From JAHDHW01 sp965220465 (GTDB lineage Bacteria > Bacteroidota > Bacteroidia > Chitinophagales > Saprospiraceae), in NCBI GenBank assembly GCA_965220465.1, contig CBDCPZ010000025.1:372001-436000 (forward strand): a stretch of DNA of 64,000 nt. The letters run 5' to 3'. How positions within the stretch are numbered: position 1 is the first letter of the stretch; each line of letters begins with the position of its first letter. Positions 43,643 to 52,645 of this stretch are shown one piece after another. Position numbers and translations under genes: made by a program. The notes under the pieces were generated by a model that was not told the DNA's origin, searched no databases, and saw only the letters and a list, made by a program, of their open reading frames with translations.

Positions 43643-44863
43643 TTAAATTACTTTTTTAACGATCAAAGTTGAGTTGGTCCCTCCAAATCCAAAGGAATTG
43701 GAAAGAAAACAATCTATCTTTTGTTGTTTTGTCTGACTGACGATGTTGATCTTTGCTGAATCTTCATCAGGATTTTCAAAATTAATATTAGGAGCGACAA
43801 AGTCGTTTTGCATCATCAAAATAGAATAAACAATCTCGCTGGCCCCAGCCATCCAACATTCATGCCCGGTCAAGGATTTCGTTGAACTTACAGGCACTTT
43901 ACTACCTAATACTTCCAATATAGCCTGCGCTTCTGTACTGTCACCAACAGGAGTTGAAGTTGCATGAGCATTTATATAATCAACTTCATCAGCATTAATC
44001 GCTGCTTGCTTCAGTGCCATATTTAAAGACCTTGTCTGGCCATCAAGGTTAGGATTAGAAATATGATCACCGTTGGAAGAAAATCCATATCCAATGACCT
44101 CCGCAATTATTGGAGCACCACGTTTTACGGCTGATTCGTAGGATTCCAAAATAACCGTTGCTGCTCCTCCTGAAGGAATTAAACCATCACGATCACGATC
44201 AAAAGGGCGAGAAGCTGCTTTTGGGTCTCCTGGCCTGACAGAAAAGACACCCAAGCCATCAAAACTACCCATCGTATAAATATTTATTTCTTGGGCTCCG
44301 CCGCAAATCACCCGATCCTGATAACCTTCTTTTATGAGCAAATACCCCATTCCAATGGAATGTGATCCAGAAGCACATGCTGCACTTAATGAAAAGTTGA
44401 TGCCTTTGAGCTTAAAAATGGTAGACAAATTCATGTTGACCGTACAATTCATGTTCTGAAAAATCGCGCCACTTCCGATCAATGTAGTGTCACTTTTTTG
44501 ACGAACCTTGTCTATCGTTTCAATAACTGCCTCTGCAGTACTGTCATTTCCAAAGATGATCCCTGTTTCGTTATTTTCAAGAAAATCAATATCTAATTTT
44601 GCCTGTTCAAGTGCTTCTTTGGTTGACATATACGCAAAAATTGCAGGCTGCCCCATGCCCATACGAGCTCTTCTTGAAAGGAAAGGTTTCAGGTCAGGAG
44701 TCTGAACGATTCCTGTCAAAGGGGATCGATACCCAAAGGGTATTCGAGCTTCATCGATTCCAATACCACTTTTCCCTTCAAACAAAGAAGTCCTTACTTC
44801 CTGAAGGTTTTTCCCTAAACAAGAGTAAATTCCAATTCCGGTAATGACTACTCGCTGATTCAT
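43643..44863 (-). CDS. FabB/FabF-type beta-ketoacyl-ACP synthase
   Basis: A 406-residue KS with complete catalytic residues: SAACASGSHSIGMGYLL (Cys), NAHATSTPVGDSTEAQA (His) and STKSLTGHECWMAGASEIV (His), and a typical GGAQEINIYTMGSFDGL. It is nearer to FabB/F than the other KS proteins of the locus. In aryl-polyene systems a KS of this type elongates the chain, with 3-ketoreduction by the FabG-like enzyme just upstream. It is 82 bases after FabG and probably in the same transcript. Confidence 0.93.
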   Translation of the reverse strand: MNQRVVITGIGIYSCLGKNLQEVRTSLFEGKSGIGIDEARIPFGYRSPLTGIVQTPDLKPFLSRRARMGMGQPAIFAYMSTKEALEQAKLDIDFLENNETGIIFGNDSTAEAVIETIDKVRQKSDTTLIGSGAIFQNMNCTVNMNLSTIFKLKGINFSLSAACASGSHSIGMGYLLIKEGYQDRVICGGAQEINIYTMGSFDGLGVFSVRPGDPKAASRPFDRDRDGLIPSGGAATVILESYESAVKRGAPIIAEVIGYGFSSNGDHISNPNLDGQTRSLNMALKQAAINADEVDYINAHATSTPVGDSTEAQAILEVLGSKVPVSSTKSLTGHECWMAGASEIVYSILMMQNDFVAPNINFENPDEDSAKINIVSQTKQQKIDCFLSNSFGFGGTNSTLIVKKVI

Positions 44864-44945
44864 AATAATTGAAAACGAGAATTTTAATTTTTAAATATAC
44901 AGTCGAGCAAATTCAAATAGATTTTAATTAATCCTTAACACCAAT

Positions 44946-45677
44946 CTACGAATAAAGCCCTCCGTTAATATTAATAATTTCACCTGTAATATAAGAAGAT
45001 TTTTCAGAGGCTAAAAAGCTTACCAAATGTGCCACTTCTTCCGCTTCTCCAAAACGATTCATCGGCACCATTTTTTTAAGCTCTTCTTCGTTCAAATCTT
45101 TGGTCATATCGCTTTTTATAAAACCAGGAGCAACCGCATTTACAGTAATTTTTCGCTTTGCCACTTCCAGCGCAAGTGCTTTTGTTGCGCCGATCATGGC
45201 TCCTTTTGCTGCGGAATAATTGGTTTGTCCTGCTACTCCTTTCAATCCGGACAAGGATACAATATTGATTATTCTGCCTGTTCTTTTTCTGATCATTGGG
45301 TTGATCACATTTTGGGTGACATTAAACATGCCTTTTACCGAAACATTGATTACATCGTCCCAGTCTTTTTCAGACATTAACATAAATAGGCCATCCCTTG
45401 TAATTCCTGCGTTATTGACGAGGACGTGAATAAATCTGTCTTCGTTATTTTCTTTCCAGGTATTTAAAACCTGATCGACCGAGACTTTGTCCTGCACATT
45501 AAATTGTAGCAATTCACCATTTCCACCATCGCTTTTAATTTGTTCAAGGGTATCCTCAGCCGCTGCTTTATTTGAAGAATAATTGACTAAAATATAAAGT
45601 CCCAGATCTTGCGCCAATTGAATTGCAATCGCTTTTCCCAATCCCCTTGAAGCCCCTGTAATCAATGCGCAATTCAT
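44946..45677 (-). CDS. 3-oxoacyl-ACP reductase (FabG-like SDR)
   Basis: A 243-residue short-chain dehydrogenase. The NADPH loop is GASRGLGKAIA, NNAG is present, and the catalytic Ser-Tyr-Lys is in IVSLSGLKGVAGQTNYSAAKGA. PGFIKSDMT and the end GEIININGGLYS are typical of FabG. It reduces the beta-keto group of the growing polyene intermediate. Its ATG overlaps the ammonia-lyase stop by 4 bases, linking both genes in one operon. Confidence 0.95.
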   Translation of the reverse strand: MNCALITGASRGLGKAIAIQLAQDLGLYILVNYSSNKAAAEDTLEQIKSDGGNGELLQFNVQDKVSVDQVLNTWKENNEDRFIHVLVNNAGITRDGLFMLMSEKDWDDVINVSVKGMFNVTQNVINPMIRKRTGRIINIVSLSGLKGVAGQTNYSAAKGAMIGATKALALEVAKRKITVNAVAPGFIKSDMTKDLNEEELKKMVPMNRFGEAEEVAHLVSFLASEKSSYITGEIININGGLYS

Positions 45678-47203
45678 AGTTCAAATTTATTATTTTTTAT
45701 GAAATTATAAACATCATTCATCACTTCAGACTGCGGTTTGTCTTCCGTGGCAAATGGTGCTACGTTCCTAATCAATTGGTGTACTTTCAATGTATTTTTC
45801 GAGAGTTTTTCTTTTTCTCCTTTTTTCATGAGATCAATGGCCTGACAATTAGCCATAATGTGAATTGCTATAACCTGAAAACTATTATCAATCACTTGTT
45901 TGGCCATCGAAGCACTGTTCGTACCCATGCTTACTATGTCCTGATTGTCATTATTATTTGGAATACTGTGTACATAAACCGAATTGGACAAGGATTGATT
46001 TTCAGCAGTTGTTGAAGTTGCTGTAAATTGAAGTCCTTGAAAACCAAAATTCAAGCCCAATTTACCAGCATTGAGGAACGGAGGAAATTTCTTGTTGAGG
46101 GCATCATTCATCAAAAAATTAAGTTGGCGCTCCATCAACATGGATAATTTGGTCATGACTATTTTCAGTTTATCCATTTCTAATGAAATATAGTCACCAT
46201 GAAAGTTGCCGCCATGAAAAACATTTTCAAGTTCTGGTAAAACAACCGGATTATCGTTCGTTGAGTTAAATTCCTCAACAACAATTTGTTTCACATTCTC
46301 CAACGTATCGGCGATTGGTCCAAGAATTTGAGGCACGCAGCGAATCGAATAATATTCCTGAATTCTGTTTTTAAACTCTGTCCGGTTAAACTCAGATTCG
46401 TCCGCGAATAACTCTTTCCTGTTGCGGATCAATTGGCTTCCTTTCAGAAAATCACGCATTTCCTTTGCAACGTACTTTTGCCCTTTGTGATGTTTGGAAT
46501 TATTTAGCCCTTCAGAAAATGAATCACTGAACGAACTCATGATTTCATTGATGATTGAAGACGATACAATGGCCCATTTTAACAATCGATTAGCATAAAT
46601 CAAATTGATTGCTGCAATCCCGGTCATACAGGAAGTCCCGTTAATGATCGCTAAGCCATCTCTAAGCTGGAGTTGAAGGGGTTCGACACCCGCTTTTTTC
46701 AAAGCTTCAGCGGCACTAACTCTGTTTCCATTTTCATAAACATTCCCTTCACCAATCAAGTTTAAACCCACATGAGCCAATTGTACAAGATCACCACTTG
46801 CCCCTACTCCACCATGTTCAAATATTTCGGGAATGATATTTTTATTTAAAAAAGAAACCAGCTTTTCAACCACATTCAAACTTACTCCGGAATTTCCCTG
46901 CAAAAAAGCATTAAGGCGGGCAAATAAAACACTGCGGGCATAAATTGCTTCGAGCGGTTTGCCCATTCCGCAAGAGTGGTTTCTTATAAGGTTGTACTGT
47001 AATTGATTCAGTTCTTCCCTTTCAATTTTATACTGGGCCATAGGACCAAACCCGGTGTTGATCCCATAAATTATTTTATCCTTTGAAAAATCTGTTAGAA
47101 ATCGGAAAGATTGGGATACCTTGTCTAAAGTATCTTTACCGACATTGATTTCTGCTTTCTCAAAAGTAATAGACTCAATCTGCTCTAGTGAAGTTCGATG
47201 CAT
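45674..47203 (-). CDS. Tyrosine ammonia-lyase-like aromatic amino acid lyase
   Basis: A 509-residue HAL/PAL/TAL family enzyme. The MIO prosthetic group arises from the Ala-Ser-Gly in EHGGVGASGDLVQLAHVG. Other family blocks are YGINTGFGPMAQYKI, RNHSCGMGKPL, FHGGNFHGDYISLEMDKLK and HSIPNNNDNQDIVSMGTN. The NLIR(N/S)HS segment and overall pattern closely match the characterised tyrosine ammonia-lyase of Flavobacterium johnsoniae as I recall it. It would convert tyrosine to 4-coumarate, the starter of flexirubin-type aryl polyenes. It opens the long minus-strand operon, and its promoter overlaps the divergent exporter promoter. Confidence 0.92.
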   Translation of the reverse strand: MHRTSLEQIESITFEKAEINVGKDTLDKVSQSFRFLTDFSKDKIIYGINTGFGPMAQYKIEREELNQLQYNLIRNHSCGMGKPLEAIYARSVLFARLNAFLQGNSGVSLNVVEKLVSFLNKNIIPEIFEHGGVGASGDLVQLAHVGLNLIGEGNVYENGNRVSAAEALKKAGVEPLQLQLRDGLAIINGTSCMTGIAAINLIYANRLLKWAIVSSSIINEIMSSFSDSFSEGLNNSKHHKGQKYVAKEMRDFLKGSQLIRNRKELFADESEFNRTEFKNRIQEYYSIRCVPQILGPIADTLENVKQIVVEEFNSTNDNPVVLPELENVFHGGNFHGDYISLEMDKLKIVMTKLSMLMERQLNFLMNDALNKKFPPFLNAGKLGLNFGFQGLQFTATSTTAENQSLSNSVYVHSIPNNNDNQDIVSMGTNSASMAKQVIDNSFQVIAIHIMANCQAIDLMKKGEKEKLSKNTLKVHQLIRNVAPFATEDKPQSEVMNDVYNFIKNNKFEL

Positions 47204-47219
47204 CTCCTGTTTTTATAAG

Positions 47220-47250
47220 TTTGGCAAAAGTAATAATTTGTTTACTTTTG
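47220..47250 (+). promoter_or_regulatory. Promoter of the MMPL exporter operon
   Basis: TTTG (47,220-47,223), a 19-base spacer and TACTTTTG (47,243-47,250) match the Bacteroidota consensus exactly. The two -7 boxes of this and the minus-strand promoter form a 9-bp inverted repeat (CAAAAGTAA/TTACTTTTG), so the promoters overlap face to face. ATG 47289 lies 38 bases after the -7 box. Confidence 0.75.
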
Positions 47251-47254
47251 GCAA
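47225..47254 (-). promoter_or_regulatory. Promoter of the tyrosine ammonia-lyase operon
   Basis: On the minus strand the -7 element TACTTTTG (47,232 to 47,225) matches TAnnTTTG. A TTG at the -33 position (47,254-47,252, 19 bases away) completes it. Transcription would start about 15 bases before the ATG. Confidence 0.7.
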
Positions 47255-47288
47255 CTAAATCTCATACTTTCATCGCGATAATTTTTTA

Positions 47289-50200
47289 ATGGTAGGAGGC
47301 TACATATCAAAGGTTATTATTGTTTGCAAAAAAAATAAAGCCTTATTTTTTTTCTCACTCCTTTTTTTACTAGCCATTCTGGCTTTTGGTGTCAGTAAGT
47401 TGAAAATAAGTGAAAACATATTCTCAACCCTTCCTGAAGGCGATTCCTTTGAGCCACTAAATACATTGCTGGAATCAAAAAATCTTTCAAACAAAGTCGT
47501 TTTTTCAATTGATACCGGAGATAAAGAAGGCCTAGATTTGGAAGAACTGGTTCAGCATTTTGCCGATTCTTTGAAAGGTATTTCTTCGCAATATTTATTT
47601 GATATTGAATCTATCCGACCGGATATTGATGATATTACTTACAATTATTTCTACAACAATTTTCCAATATTGATTGATTCGGCTTACTACGATTTTATTG
47701 ATTCAAAGCTGGAGAAAGATTCTATAATTTCTTCTGTCCAAAGCACTTTGAGGCAGCTAACGGCTCCCGGAGGGTCTTTTATGAAGAAATATATTTTAAA
47801 TGACCCACTTTATATTTCCTCAATTTATTTTCAAAATTTGAATGCTGCGTTCAACAATGATGCGTTTCAGGTGGATGACGGGCTATTGTTTTCAGAAGAC
47901 AAAAGCACCGTTTTTGTTACAGCAAAAATTTTATTCCCTGTAAGTGATTCGCGTAAAAATGAAGCACTTGCAGATTTGTTAAATTCCTTCACAAAAGGTT
48001 GGAATCTTGAACATAAAGATAATAATGCGGATTATTTTGGCACTTTCGAAATCGCTGCAAATAATGCCGCTCAGATCAAAAAGGATACGATGCTTACTGC
48101 TTCAATTGCCCTGATCGTCATTTTGGTCATTCTGTTTTTTTTTTACAGAAAATTGTTAATCCCCTTATATTTTATTTTGCCAGCCATATTTGGAGGCTTG
48201 TTTTCTTTGGGGATCATGGGTTTTATAAAACCAGAAATTTCTGCCATTTCAATCGCAACAGCCGCTATTATTCTCGGAATTATTTTGGACTATTCTTTCC
48301 ACTTTTTTACACATCTTCGACACTCTGCTTCTGTCAATGCGACAATTAAAGAAATAAGTGCTCCTTTATTAACTGGTAGTTTTACAACGATTACAGCATT
48401 TTTAGCATTGCTTTTTGCCAATTCTTCCGTACTGCAAGACTTCGGCCTGCTAGCTGCTTTGAGCCTTCTGGGAGCGGTTATTTTCACTTTAATTGTCCTT
48501 CCGGTTTTGCTTGACTTTTTCTCTTTCAATTACAAAGGAATGCCAAAACCCTTTTCGGTGAAATTCCCTGTTTTTTCCAATAAAATTAAAATTGCTGCTT
48601 TTTTAACCATCATCGCGATCACGATTGGTTTTTTGTTTAGCCCTTTTAAAGTCCAATTTGATGGTGATCTAAAAAATTTAAGTTTCCATCCAGAGGAGTT
48701 GAAAATCAAGGAACAAAGGCTGACCGGCATGGATCCCGAGCAAGAAAAACGAGTTTTTCTTTTTGTCACAGACGAAAATGTCGAAAAGGCCAAACTGATC
48801 AACTTCGAGCTTTTCCAAAGATTGAGCGAAATCAAAGAGCGCGGAGAAATCGAAAACTTTCTTTCATCGGCACAGTTTCAGGTTCCACAAAAAATTAAAG
48901 CAGATCGAGAACGGCAATGGTCGAATTATTGGGCAAAAAAGAAAAATGAGGTGTTTAATAATTTGGATAATTCCGCTGACAGTATTGGATTTTCAGCAAA
49001 TGCTTTTGACGATTTTAAATCGTGGATTTCAAGAACTGAAACTGAAAACCGTTTAGCCCCAGACTCAATTGCCCAAGCTTTAGGAATTGCTGATTTAATC
49101 GATCAAAATGAAAACAAGGTAACTTTCATCAGCTCGTTACAGATTGACAATCAGCACGTTGATGCAGTAAAAATAGAATTGCAAGCAATTGACGGGGTCC
49201 AATTATTTGACCGTTCCGAAACTGCCGCTTCGCTCCTCGATCTGGTAAAAGATGATTTTAACTACATTCTCTACATTTCAGCGCTGATTGTTTTTCTAAC
49301 CTTGCTTTTAATCTATGGCCGAATAGAATTGGCCGTATTGACATTTTTACCGATGCTGATCAGCTGGATCTGGATCATCGGGATAGCTGCTTTGTTTGGG
49401 ATCAAGTTCAATTTTGTAAATGTAGTAGTTGCCACCTTCATATTTGGCATCGGTGATGATTTCAGCATTTTCACGACTGACGGTCTTTTGAGCAAATATA
49501 AATATGGAAAAAATTCTCTGACCGCGTACCGCTCGGCAATCATTTTATCGGCGATGACGACCATAATCGGCACAGGAGTTTTAATCTTTGCAAAACATCC
49601 AGCGATCCATTCCATTGCATTGATTAGCGTCATTGGTTTGACCTGCATTTTATTTATTTCGCTGGTTTTTCAACCCTTGTTGTTTGATTTTTTTGTTGAC
49701 CGAAGGATAAGAAAAAAGAGAGTTCCGATTACAGTTGTCTCCCTTATAATGAGCATTTACGGTTTTAGTTATTTCGTAGTCGGCTGTCTTTTACTTCAAT
49801 TATTATTGCCTTTTATAATCATTTTGCCCGTCAAGAAGCTCACTAAAACAAGATGGCTGAATACCTTACTTTCTAAATTAGCAGGCTCTGTAATCAACAC
49901 CGGCATCCATTTTTCAAAGCGGTATCATGGAATGGAAAATTTTGACATAAAAAAGCCATCGATTATTATCGCCAACCACACGTCATTTCTTGACATCCTG
50001 CTTTTACTCATGCGTGATCCCAAAGTAATCATGATGGTAAAAGATTGGGTTTATTATTCCCCTTTGTTTGGGTCGTTGGTTCGATATGTCGGTTTCATTC
50101 CCTCGGAAAGAGGCGTTGAAAATTTGGATTTGGTCAAACAAAGATTAGCGGAAGGGTATTCAATCATGATATTTCCGGAAGGGACCCGGTCAACAGATGG

Positions 50201-51116
50201 AACGATTGCCAGATTTCACAAGGGAGCATTTTATCTGGCTAAAGAACTGAATTTAGATATCACTCCCGTACTCTTAAAAGGTGTTTGCCAGGTTTTACCT
50301 AAAAATATTTTTTATATCAACAAAGGGTGGATAGACTTTAAAGTTTTACCCAGAATAAAAGCTGATGATGCATCCTGGGGTGAAACTTATCAGCAGCGGA
50401 CAAAAAATATTTCTAGATATTTTAAAAATGAATACCGCCAGTTTGAGTCCGACATTCAAAATGCAGATTATCTATTTAAGAAAATATTCGACAATTACGT
50501 TTACAAAGGACCAATTTTAGAATGGTATCTTCGGGTAAAATGGAAACTTGAAAGTAAAAACTACGATTATTATGACGCCTTGATCGGAGATCGAAAAAAT
50601 ATTTTAGATTTAGGCTGCGGATACGGATATTTGTCTTTGTTTCTGCATTACAGGGACGAAACGAGAAATATCACTGGAGTTGATTATGATGAAGAAAAAA
50701 TCGAAATCGCACAAAATTGTTTTGATAAAAAAGAACGTTTGCAATTTGAACAGGGAAACATAAAAAATTATGCAATTCAAAATCAGGATGTCGTATTTTT
50801 AAATGACGTTTTGCATTATATTTCAAAAGAAAATCAACTAAATGTTTTGGAGAGTGTTGTAAATGGTCTGAATGAAAAAGGAATCATTTTTATCAGAGAT
50901 GGCATTACCGATTTTGAAAACAGGCATGAAGTCACCAAAAGATCTGAGTGGTTTTCTACCAAATTATTAGGATTTAATAAAGTGGAAGAGGATTTTTGCT
51001 TTTTATCTAAATCATTTATCAAATCATTTGCTGCAAAACATAATTTGAAATACGAATTTAAAGAACAATCTTCTAAAACATCAAATGTATTGTTTGTCCT
51101 TCAAAAAAAGAAATGA
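47289..51116 (+). CDS. Trifunctional MMPL exporter / lysophospholipid acyltransferase / SAM methyltransferase
   Basis: A 1275-residue fusion. Residues about 1-820 are an RND/MMPL exporter with transmembrane blocks near 15-35, 272-414 and 655-805 around extracytoplasmic loops. Residues about 870-1050 are a PlsC-type acyltransferase with NHTSFLDILLLL (near 895) and FPEGTRS (near 961). Residues about 1080-1275 are a class I methyltransferase with ILDLGCGYGYLSLF (near 1105). This tri-domain arrangement is a known family in flexirubin clusters. It likely exports the pigment or its lipid precursor and modifies it at the membrane. The next gene's ATG overlaps its stop, so it is the first of a three-gene operon. 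Confidence 0.93.
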   Translation: MVGGYISKVIIVCKKNKALFFFSLLFLLAILAFGVSKLKISENIFSTLPEGDSFEPLNTLLESKNLSNKVVFSIDTGDKEGLDLEELVQHFADSLKGISSQYLFDIESIRPDIDDITYNYFYNNFPILIDSAYYDFIDSKLEKDSIISSVQSTLRQLTAPGGSFMKKYILNDPLYISSIYFQNLNAAFNNDAFQVDDGLLFSEDKSTVFVTAKILFPVSDSRKNEALADLLNSFTKGWNLEHKDNNADYFGTFEIAANNAAQIKKDTMLTASIALIVILVILFFFYRKLLIPLYFILPAIFGGLFSLGIMGFIKPEISAISIATAAIILGIILDYSFHFFTHLRHSASVNATIKEISAPLLTGSFTTITAFLALLFANSSVLQDFGLLAALSLLGAVIFTLIVLPVLLDFFSFNYKGMPKPFSVKFPVFSNKIKIAAFLTIIAITIGFLFSPFKVQFDGDLKNLSFHPEELKIKEQRLTGMDPEQEKRVFLFVTDENVEKAKLINFELFQRLSEIKERGEIENFLSSAQFQVPQKIKADRERQWSNYWAKKKNEVFNNLDNSADSIGFSANAFDDFKSWISRTETENRLAPDSIAQALGIADLIDQNENKVTFISSLQIDNQHVDAVKIELQAIDGVQLFDRSETAASLLDLVKDDFNYILYISALIVFLTLLLIYGRIELAVLTFLPMLISWIWIIGIAALFGIKFNFVNVVVATFIFGIGDDFSIFTTDGLLSKYKYGKNSLTAYRSAIILSAMTTIIGTGVLIFAKHPAIHSIALISVIGLTCILFISLVFQPLLFDFFVDRRIRKKRVPITVVSLIMSIYGFSYFVVGCLLLQLLLPFIIILPVKKLTKTRWLNTLLSKLAGSVINTGIHFSKRYHGMENFDIKKPSIIIANHTSFLDILLLLMRDPKVIMMVKDWVYYSPLFGSLVRYVGFIPSERGVENLDLVKQRLAEGYSIMIFPEGTRSTDGTIARFHKGAFYLAKELNLDITPVLLKGVCQVLPKNIFYINKGWIDFKVLPRIKADDASWGETYQQRTKNISRYFKNEYRQFESDIQNADYLFKKIFDNYVYKGPILEWYLRVKWKLESKNYDYYDALIGDRKNILDLGCGYGYLSLFLHYRDETRNITGVDYDEEKIEIAQNCFDKKERLQFEQGNIKNYAIQNQDVVFLNDVLHYISKENQLNVLESVVNGLNEKGIIFIRDGITDFENRHEVTKRSEWFSTKLLGFNKVEEDFCFLSKSFIKSFAAKHNLKYEFKEQSSKTSNVLFVLQKKK

Positions 51117-52645
51117 ATAAGATTACAGAGAAAGAATATGATTTTGTAATAATAGGAAGCGGGTTGGGCGGATTGGTTTGTGCTTATATTTTAGGTTCGG
51201 AAGGATATTCTGTGGTGGTATTGGAAAAGAACAATCAAACTGGTGGCAGCATGCAGATTTTCAGTAGAAATAAATGCGTGTTTGAAACCGGCGTTCATTA
51301 CATCGGAAGTCTGGATAAAGGAGAAAATTTATACCAGTTTTTCAAATATTTTGAATTGCTAGACAAACTTAAATTGAGGCGCCTAGATGACGAAGGCTTT
51401 GATATTATTCGTTTTAAAGATGGTAAAGAATATCGATTTGCCCAAGGATATGATCGTTTTAAAAAGAACCTTTATCAGGATTTTCCGGAAGACAAAACAG
51501 CCATCGATAAGTATTGCAAAGATATGCAGGAAATGTGTAAGAAATTTCCACTTTACAATCTTGAGGTAGACGAATCAGAAAGCTACCTGCAAAACACCGA
51601 TATACTTGAGATCAATGCTTATCAGTATTTTATGGAACTTACTGACAATGAACTGCTTCGAAATGTACTTGCTGGAAGCAATCCATTGTACGCAGGAGTT
51701 AGGGAATCCTCGCCTTTTTATGTACATGCTTTGGTCATGAATAGTTATATTACCGGCTCTTACCGGCCAATCGACGGAAGTTCCCAAATAGCAATTCAAT
51801 TGAGCAAATTAATTCGAAAATTTGGAGGAGAAGTGATTAAGCGTACACTCGTTACTGGTGCAAATTATTACGAAGATGGAAGAATAAAAGAGGTTGTCAC
51901 AGAAGGTGGCAAAACCTATAAAGCGAAAAATTTTATTTCAAATATTCACCCTTGGGTAACGATTCAACTTTTTGGAGAAGACCGGTTTTTACGCGCTTAT
52001 AAAAAACGATTGAAAAAGCTGGAAAACTCCATTTCTTCTTTTACCGTCCATCTTGCATTTAAAAATAATTCTTTTGAATACCCAAATTATAATGTTTATC
52101 AATACAATATTGACGATGTTTGGGGAGCGTTAGATTATGGCAATGAAAACTGGCCTCAGGTTTTGTTAATATCATGTTCTCCAATGTCAAAAAACGATAA
52201 ATATGCTGATTCAATGTCGATTCTGACTTACATGAACGACAAAGAAACAGAGAAATGGAACGACACTTTTAATACGGTGAAAGATAAAAAAGAAAGAGGG
52301 GAAGCATACAAAAAATTCAAAAGAGAAAAAGAAGAATTAGTCATCAGAGAAGTTGAAAAAAAATACCCTGATATCCGGGAAAAAATTATTGGTGTTTATA
52401 GTTCTACTCCGCTTACTTTCAGAGATTATATTGGCGGAATGGATGGTTCAATGTACGGCCTGAATAAAGACAGCAACTCTTTTGTAAGATCACATATTCA
52501 CACAAAGACAAGGATACCCAATTTATATCTTACAGGTCAAAATGTCGGTTTGCACGGTGTGTTGGGCGTGACTGTCACCGCTTTTCTAACCTGTTTTAAT
52601 TTTGTTGACAAACATAAAATTATTGAAAAAGTAAGAAATGCTTAA
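51113..52645 (+). CDS. CrtI/phytoene-desaturase-like NAD(P)/FAD-dependent oxidoreductase
   Basis: A 510-residue flavoenzyme. The FAD-binding loop is VIIGSGLGGLVCAYIL, followed by VVLEKNNQTGGSMQIFS and a GVHYIGSLD motif of the CrtI/retinol-saturase group. The C-terminal block NLYLTGQNVGLHGVLGVTVTAF is typical. It may oxidise or isomerise the polyene or the resorcinol; no exact step is known to me. It overlaps both neighbours (4 and 8 bases), so it is co-translated with the exporter and the next flavoenzyme. Confidence 0.9.
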   Translation: MNKITEKEYDFVIIGSGLGGLVCAYILGSEGYSVVVLEKNNQTGGSMQIFSRNKCVFETGVHYIGSLDKGENLYQFFKYFELLDKLKLRRLDDEGFDIIRFKDGKEYRFAQGYDRFKKNLYQDFPEDKTAIDKYCKDMQEMCKKFPLYNLEVDESESYLQNTDILEINAYQYFMELTDNELLRNVLAGSNPLYAGVRESSPFYVHALVMNSYITGSYRPIDGSSQIAIQLSKLIRKFGGEVIKRTLVTGANYYEDGRIKEVVTEGGKTYKAKNFISNIHPWVTIQLFGEDRFLRAYKKRLKKLENSISSFTVHLAFKNNSFEYPNYNVYQYNIDDVWGALDYGNENWPQVLLISCSPMSKNDKYADSMSILTYMNDKETEKWNDTFNTVKDKKERGEAYKKFKREKEELVIREVEKKYPDIREKIIGVYSSTPLTFRDYIGGMDGSMYGLNKDSNSFVRSHIHTKTRIPNLYLTGQNVGLHGVLGVTVTAFLTCFNFVDKHKIIEKVRNA

